Shown: positions 25,310 to 64,000 of the stretch, piece after piece
Position numbering within the stretch: the first letter of the stretch is position 1
Layout: each line of letters opens with the position of its first letter
From: Microvelia longipes
Taxonomy: Eukaryota > Arthropoda > Insecta > Hemiptera > Veliidae
DNA length: 64,000 nucleotides
Assembly: GCA_018340805.1 (NCBI GenBank)
Contig: JACMZG010001911.1
Span: 35,830,314-35,894,313 of the forward strand
Direction of reading: 5' to 3'
Translations under genes and position numbers: made by a program
The notes under the pieces: model-generated
The model's input: only the letters and a program-made list of their open reading frames with translations
Database searches by the model: none
Told to the model about the DNA's origin: nothing

Positions 25310-28074
25310 TTGTGTTATCAATCAGTCCTCCGAGTCATTCAAAATGTTTTATACTGTAAAGCAGGTGGCTTTTTTAAGTTACTTGGAGTTGTTATACAGC
25401 AAAAGCTTTGATTCCAATACTGTACTTCATTCCCACTACTTTTATCTAACAAAACCATAACACTAATACATACAATAGAACTTATTTTTGGATTTAAAAA
25501 TACTTATGATAGTTAAATAATCTAATTCTTTATTGATAAATGAACTTCTAATAATGCTATCTTTAATCCTAACAATCACATTGTTTCCTTATTTTTCATA
25601 ATGCTAACTTTTTTAATGAGCCTAGAATTTTCTCCCTGTTGTTCCATCATTTATCCAATATCCAATGATTATTTTTTTTTAGAGCAGTAATCAAATAATT
25701 TTTTGAAGTTTTATGATTTGTTGAAATGTTCGCTGTCATTTTTGTGGGTTCATGACATCATACATATTTCATAAACAATAGGGTTTGAAACATTAGCAAG
25801 GTAACCAAATCGATTATGTAAAGGGGACTCACTTGATCAATGAGTCCCCCTTCCATAAATCCACCCCCTTCCATAAGCTGATTATTCTCTGAAAATTTGC
25901 TTAAGAAAAATGTTCATAGGAGAAATAAAATAAAAAAACATTTAAATTTTAATAGGTTTACTAAAATTTAAAACCTGGCACAAACATACATTAAAAACAT
26001 TGTCTGAGGAAAATCATACACAATGCTCAGACTAATTAAAAGTTACACTTGAGCCAATCAGTTTTTAATTTATTATGTTTTTAATAAAAAGTTTATACGT
26101 ATGAAACCAATACTATGAGAGGGAACTACAACTCTCACATTTTCTTTACAAAATTTATAGTAAGTAAATCTACTTAAAAATTCTTTATAACAAATATTGA
26201 TGTATGGTTAAAAACTGTTAAAATTTCATTGATATAAAAATATTTTATGAACAATAGTTTTTTAATCTGTAAATTTCAAAAACAAACCTAGAACAAGTTA
26301 TCTTGTGTTTTTATCTTATAGATTCTAATGTATCTTAATAACTAAACACTTAATAGATTACCTCAAAAAGTTCTTTTAAGTAAGTAAAAAATTATTGAAA
26401 TATAATGGCTGCACTGACACCAGAGGGGGGGGGGCAATATTGTATAACCACAGTTTATCAGAAAAACTTCGCATTTTTCATAAAAAGTGGGATTCAGAAG
26501 TTTAAAAGTATTGGAGAATCCCTATTATATTTTTCTTTCAAATGTCTAACATGTTCAATGCTTTAATACCAATTAGCTTAAATACCTTCTTACATAAAAT
26601 TAGATTGTTTAATTGTTCTTTAGAGTTTGTAAATTTAATTTTATTTAGAATTTAGGCATTTATGTTCCTATAAACATTGTTAGTGTAATAAGAATAAAAA
26701 GGATACAAAGTTATCTGTATCAGAAAGGAGGAGGTGTAGCGAGTCAGAGCCAGCCAAGCAAATGCTCCATTTTATTTTATAGATTGGCCAGACCAAGCAT
26801 TTTAGTTGTAAATGGTTCTTTAACTAATTTTAATAATAATTGTAAGATACAGTGAGAAATATTTATGGTCAAGTTTTTAAATAATGCTGCAATTTGGGAT
26901 TTCAAGAATTTTTCCATAGACTCCTATATTTGATTAACAGTCAGTCATTATTCCAAAACAATCAGTAATAGTTACACTGATATTCAATACGTTGGCTGTA
27001 AAAATATCAGTTTTACTCATAATTATAAATAAAGTATTCATTAATTATTGTAGGGCTCAATCATTGAATAGGTAAGATTTATTGTGAGCGACTCGTCGAA
27101 AACACGACCATGCATTTTAGCTAAAAATAATAGTTTTAACGTGATTGTACTTTAACAATTGTTTGTGTTTAACATTGTTTTAAGCGTGATTTGCGCTACA
27201 TTACCTAAGATGTACATACACGTAGATGTACATTTCTATTAAAATCCTATAATCAAAAATTGTCAACTCAACTAAAATTTAATAATTTGTGTTTACGCGA
27301 AAAGCTGTTAAAGTGATTTTTTTTAATTATGAATATTGTAGCTAAAACGCCCAGTTATGTAATTATAGAGTAGCACTCTTGTTAAATATCTCCGAGAAGA
27401 AGTAGCAGAAACGTCCATTCTTGATTTTGCAGGATTTTTGGTACTAAAAGTAACAATGTCACTCTTTAAAAAAAACCAATATCATTCTTTCCCCTGGGTT
27501 ATTATAATTTATTGCTCAATATTATGAAGTGAAACTTTTTGGGTTCAAATATATCCTGGGGATCAAAAAGCACTAGATATACTATAATATTTTGTATCTT
27601 TAAATAATTCCTACTTTTGATCCCTATATTATACAATAATTATAATTATTTGTTATCTGGTCTTTTTTAATAAGTATCAATATTTAATATGTTTATTATC
27701 TTAGTAAAAATGACCTGATAAGGAAATAAATTAACTGTCAAAAAGTCATAGGGCTAAATTCTAACAAAACATTCTGATTTCAATTGAGACTCCAATTTGA
27801 GAAGAGGTCTTGCAGGTTTGCATTAAAATAGCCACCCAATGGTTCATTCTTTTCACAAGTGACATACAACTTAAAAAGGTTAATTATCTTTGCTTCATAG
27901 GACCCTCTCATGCACTTAACGAGCAAGATGATCAATAGCTTAAAATTAAATCAAAAGTAGGAAGTCAATTAGTTCAGTTAACTTTATTTAAAAAAAATGC
28001 CAACCAAAAGCAATCTTTGACTCCCAGAAAGTTAACGTTAAAACAAGTGGGTTCTAATAAAGGGTAAAAAAGGG
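25310..28074. other. AT-rich intergenic DNA
   Basis: No gene supported on either strand. A run of nine or ten G at about 26,424-26,434 and a slightly GC-richer patch at about 26,725-26,765 are the only landmarks. Confidence 0.45.
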
Positions 28075-28857
28075 TGCAGGGTACTTTTCACGAAAAAATC
28101 AGAACTTTTCCTCATCACATTGGATTTGCTACACTCATCCTCCATGCTTTGAACTCGCATAGCTCGTCCTCAGAATATACAATTTGCCAAATTTTTCCAG
28201 CAGCATGCCTTCGAACTCACTTTGCTCGTCCTCAGATAGTATATACATTCGGATCATCCTAAGCAGTCACCCATCCAGGCACTGACCATGCTCGATGCTG
28301 CTTAAATTTTATGATCCAAAAAAAATCATAGATATACTTGTCGTATTGAAACTTAACTTAGTGTACTTATTTATTAAATAAAACTTGTAACAAATTTTCA
28401 CTTAATTGGATTATTTTCTGATTTTATACAATTTTTTTAAATCGTACACAAGTCATATAATAAAAATTGTACTAATGCCGATAATGAGATGAAACTAGGC
28501 ACATATGTTAATTTAATACATAGCTACATGTATGCCAAATTACAATCCGACCTCATCATTCTTCCGTGTTTTATGATTTTCAAAATTATTGCAGATAAAA
28601 AAAAATGACATCATACAAAAATATTTTTCGAATAGCACAACAGCTTTAGACTGATTTTTGTACAAAGTTTAAACTCTCAAGCATAAATACACTGGGAACT
28701 ACGATGATAACAGACACACTCACATACAGGCAGATAACTTTGTGAAAACCACTCAGGAGGCCTTAAAACACCTGAAATGGATAATTCCGGTTTCGGATTT
28801 TTTGCAAACACAATACTTTTCCTATGTATTAAGGTATAAATGAGGAAAAGTAAAAAT
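28075..28857 (-). repeat. Dispersed repeat family A, near-complete copy (about 780 bp)
   Basis: The longest copy in the window. It starts at gggtacttttcacg, passes agaacttttcctcatcaca, and ends ataaatgaggaaaagtaaaa. Ends carry tttcctcat and atgaggaaa in opposite orientation. The 62-codon open frame at 28,074-28,262 is inside it and has no recognisable product. Confidence 0.75.
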
Positions 28858-31800
28858 ATGAATTATTGTTTTAATATGTTGCAATTACTTTTTTTATTCA
28901 AAAACAATCTTCAAAAAGTTTATCAAATTAGATGGATTATGTTAAGCAAAGTGAGCAACCTAATATTTTTACTTCCCTAAACAATATTTCACTGCTAAAA
29001 ATTAGATTATATCTTGTGATAACCACTAATGCTGTTAACATTAAAAAAAACTAACTTTTAAGAGATAATCTGAATCATTCTTTTTTCAATTTATTACATC
29101 TATTTTTTTTAACAATAAAGTTAAATCTAATTTTTTAAACTGTATGAAAACTGTACATTCTTAATTAAATGAATACAGCTAAACTAATAATTTGATATTT
29201 ATAAGTAAACAGTAGAATAAAAATACATTTTTATTAATAAGAGTTTTTAATTCTAACTTGGTTTATAATCAGAAAAACAACAGACTAGTATTTTTTAAAA
29301 TTTATTTTAATGAACCTCGACACTTGATATTAATACTTCACAAGGAATTATTCAAAATAAAATTTCATATGTAAGCTTAAGGAGAATAAGAAACTTCATA
29401 CACGCATGAGTTTAGATAATATTCTATTCTATAGAGCCAAATAGAAATAAAATTAGAAAAGGAAAATAATGTGAAGGAATCAAAATAATCTAAAACTAAA
29501 CTCATGGTCAATTTGACTTTTCAGACATTAGGCTCCTTCACGATTTATTTTTTTATGTTTTAGTTTCATTCTTTAGTTGGCTCTGAATTAGCAAAATAGT
29601 TAACCCTGATTATGAAAGTCTTACATTCGCCCTTTTCACACATATTAAATAAGAGGAAAATTACAAAACTTAATAATTATATCTTTATTGTTTTTTAAGC
29701 TAATCAATAATTAATTAATTAAGGAGTTCCAAAATGCACCAGCTATTTAAATAGAGACAGCTGAACAAGGCTGACCTGCTGATAACTAGCAAGAGGAAGG
29801 TTCTAGCTCAACATTTTTTTTTTCTGAACACCCAATCCTTTAAGATTGTGGCCCTCATATAAATTGTCTTTTATCATGAAATAAGATATTTAAGACTTTA
29901 TTATATCAAAATAAATATAAGATCATATGATTAATCTAAGATGCAAAAAAGCTTGTATAATAATTTGAAAAAATTTAAATTAACATTTTTATATCCTTAT
30001 CATTAGTCAGGCCTGCCGATTTTAACAAACTGGGAGAGCTATAATAAATTTTTAAAAAATCAATTTAACCATAATTTCATAATCCAAGTTAGAAACTCTT
30101 AGTACATTAAAAATTATTTGATAAAAAACACTAATGACTCATAAATTTTTAAAAGAGAAAATTAAATTAGTTTTTAAAATATAATTAATAATAAAACGTG
30201 ACAAATTTTTAATTCTATATGAAAAAATAAATAAATAAAAAACAGTATACATTTAACTTATTAAAACACGGCAGTAATAGTTTTTTTTTTTTTAATTTTT
30301 ATAATACAATCAATAAAATAAAATAGCACCACATTAAAAAAGAAATTCAATTTTCTTTTATATAAATTTTGGAAAATATGTCAACAAAAAAGGGGGATAC
30401 ATAATCTTTGCATAAAATAGTCAGTGATGTCTCAGTTTTATTTTTCCATGAAATATCAGTATATAAGGTATGAATACCCTTTATAATACAACAACATAAA
30501 ATTGTGAAAGAAATTGGTGAATATAAAGGATAGCTGTAGCCTATTTAATTTAAAGAAAATTTGCTAAAAACCATAAAAAATAGTATCAAGGAGATATAGA
30601 TAAATGTACCTTGAGATTATGATAAATTATAACAAGTTTATAATTTGGTATAAAATGCTTTTCTACAAAACTTAAACTTACTTCATATTTATCTTAACAT
30701 GTCAAGATATGCTACTGCTACTCTATATCTCCTTGATACTAGTTTATCCTCGTTTTTATGCTACTCCAGCATCAGATTGGTTACATGTTACATAACATAA
30801 GACTATAAATAAATTATACCATAAACAACAAGAAAGAAGGCAACAGGCATGTCCTATTTTAGGTTTTAGACATATTGACAAAAAAAATTAATTCTTATAC
30901 CATACAGTTTCAGTATTAAACAAATACTTTAAAAAATGAAAATAAAACTGTTGTCAACAAAAATCTAAAAATTTTCATGGGATAAGATTAGTTTTTAGTG
31001 TGATAACTTCTCATTAAAAGTCATATATACTTAATTACAAAAGTATGACTCATAAAAAAAGTCAAACCTAACACTTTAACAGGACTGGATTTATTTAGAC
31101 CATTTCAAAACAATTATACACTAAACAAGATATATGAGTTATTTTTGTTATATTATTATCTTAAAAATTTCAGATGCACCAAGACATTCTGTAAAAGATA
31201 AAAAAAAGTGGTCTTAGACCTTTGAAATTGTCTTTACTCCTACTAAATTGATCCCTAGGAATGTGATTGATCCCTAAAATCGTAAGAAATGTGATACTAA
31301 TTATAACCATATTCCAATAATTTTTCACCAAGCTATAAGAAACACATTATAGATTTTTAATAGTTTCTGCTGCTTTGAAACAAAAAGTGATTATACATGG
31401 GGAATAATAACTGGGTAAAAATAACAGGAACATTGGTAATAAAATTCCTTAGAATTGAATGTTATTTTTAAAACAGTCTATACTGTGGCATACTCAAGTT
31501 TAACTATTAATAGTAACTAAAAGTTATAACAAAATTACTAAAGTTAACATTAGTAATTGGTCTTCAAAAACAAACTCCTAGTAAAGAGTTAACTAGTTGT
31601 ATAGACCATTTTCAAATGTCTAGATCTATGTTTTAACCCCTTTTTAGGATTTACTCTTGGCACATCTGAAATGATACACACAGCATAAGTTTTTATGATT
31701 AAAAACAGAGTATTAATTCTTTCTTTATTCATGTCTTTAAAAAAATAATTCCTTTAGAAAAAATAAAACCAACTTGATCATCTTCCAGCTGACTATTTCA

Positions 31801-32788
31801 TGATTGTTTAATAATATTTCTTTGTGTAACATTTAAAATATTTTTTCTTTTGTATACATAAATCAACGATTAATTTTTAAAATATATTTAATATTTTTTA
31901 AATATTAGTAAATCAAAAATAAAAGGAATAACTAGGAACTCTAACAATAATAATAAAAAAGAAAGATAAAATCTGATAAAAGAGATTATACAGAAATTGC
32001 TTGACTGTTAAAAATTTGTTAAGCCCAATTAGAAGATAACAATCTGGAACAGAGGAAAATGTAAAAATATTTAAATGATAATGAACACTGAAAGGAAAGG
32101 TTATAAAATAACAGTACAAAAGAAATATAATATAATAGTATAATACTCCTATTATAAAACTTATTAGACAAGAGTTTTTGGGTAGCCTAAAAATGAAATT
32201 CAGAGAAACAGTCTTAAGATCTCAAACAAGCAAATATTAGTATCAACAACTTTAAATTTATGTTAAACTGACATATCTTAAACAGATGTATTAATATTGG
32301 GACCAGAAATGTATTCATCATTCTAAGAAAGTGCATCTAGGTATAATAGGATTTTACCAATACAACCAGTAAGAGTGTTCTTATTAAACGATGTAAAACT
32401 TCCTAGTGGCTTTACTGAAAGTTTTTACAACTTTCTGAAAAAGTATGTTTTAAATGATTTTCAGATATACTGGAACTCAAAGGTTTGATTCAGAAGAAAC
32501 ATACAACATAACAATCAATGGTGGATATGGACTCAAGTTACGCAAGCTGATTAGATCAAGAGATTATAGATAAATTAGATCTCAAATCTCAACAACATAA
32601 GTCTCACTACTTAAACTTTTCTGAAATTTTTATTTCTGGCTTGTTTTTGAAAACAAGGTTATAAATAACATCAACCCAAGAAAATATGATAAAAAGTAAA
32701 TGTTACAATATAAGTTAGGGCTGGAGACGTGGTATGAGTCAGACTAGTAAAAAGCCGTTCACAACACAAGAAGAAATATTTGTTACCT
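28858..32788. other. AT-rich intergenic DNA and Smox 3' UTR
   Basis: No supported gene. The right end belongs to the 3' UTR of the Smox gene, whose stop codon is at 32,789-32,791. I could not place the polyadenylation site. Confidence 0.45.
30581..30741. repeat. 20-bp perfect inverted repeat, 161 bp end to end
   Basis: tagtatcaaggagatataga at 30,581-30,600 is the exact reverse complement of 30,722-30,741, with 121 bases between. It may be a small MITE; I see no clear target duplication. Confidence 0.7.
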
Positions 32789-63696
<30,908 letters not shown>

Positions 63697-64000
63697 AATT
63701 TTACAAAATCTATCTACATCGAAATTAACTTGTAGATATCAAATCATCCAAGATAAAATCATTTTACAAACCTACGCCACATAGAATGTAAATAACAAAT
63801 TAAAAGCTATAATATACAAATAAATATAATACAATAAACTTAATAAACTATTTTTAATGACTAAATCACAGTACAAAAACCGAGAACCAGGTCCATTCGG
63901 CCTGAAAACGAGACGACCGTCAACTTAAATTTATTACTTTGCACTTCGTGATGGAGTTAATATACACTTCCGAACTAGCACTAATTACTTTATATCCGCA
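63697..64000 (-). promoter_or_regulatory. Smox 5' UTR / upstream region
   Basis: Non-coding sequence upstream of the Smox start. The part at about 63,880-63,925 (ccattcggcctgaaaacgag) is less AT-rich and may be a leader exon or promoter core; I cannot place a transcription start. Confidence 0.4.

Overview
The window is animal nuclear DNA, strongly AT-rich, with spliced genes, GT-AG introns, long TA arrays and many transposon remnants. The proteins fit an arthropod, most likely an insect: a Smad2/3-type Smad ending in SSMS (Smox), a Greatwall/MASTL kinase, a 223-residue nuclear poly(A)-binding protein and a ZFPL1 homologue. I cannot name the species.

Layout. 1-4,212: intron or intergenic DNA with two long TA arrays, one hAT-type MITE and one copy of a dispersed repeat ('family A'). 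4,213-5,302 (+): the last two exons of an Mpv17-family gene. 5,303-12,232: AT-rich DNA with no gene that I can support. 12,233-12,904 (-): Pabp2; 13,995-14,702 (+): ZFPL1-like; these two are divergent and a second hAT-type MITE lies between them. 15,609-17,698: a 2.1-kb hAT-type non-autonomous element with clear ends and an 8-bp target duplication. 20,293-22,143 (+): greatwall in one open exon. 22.3-28.9 kb: several family A copies, one split by a 5'-truncated LINE. 32,789-63,696 (-): the Smox gene, with MH2 and linker exons at 32.8-38.8 kb, a tentative micro-exon at 39.3 kb and the first coding exon at 63.5 kb.

The unusual part is the roughly 24-kb Smox intron. Between a 1,000-base N run (40,120-41,119) and a 10-base N run (63,210-63,219) lies about 22 kb, most of it one giant inverted repeat centred near 54,400 with arms of about 8.8 kb. 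Each arm carries a frameshift-ridden Polinton/Maverick-like (adintovirus-like) gene set. Reading outward from the centre: a repeat-rich terminus, a penton/minor-capsid-like C-terminus, a small glycine-rich capsid-associated protein, an F54H12.2-like capsid protein, an adenain-like cysteine protease and a family B DNA polymerase with exonuclease and HNH/endonuclease-VII-like segments. A convergent unknown ORF and another unknown segment lie beyond the polymerase. The two arms differ mainly by single-base indels, and a frame broken in one arm is often open in the other. With an N gap on each side, this looks more like gap filling with an unpolished, fold-back long read than a real head-to-head pair of elements. 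The virus-like element itself is real as a family.

The host genes (a mitochondrial/peroxisomal membrane protein, an mRNA polyadenylation factor, a Golgi protein, a mitotic kinase and a TGF-beta/activin Smad) share no pathway and appear to be ordinary neighbours.
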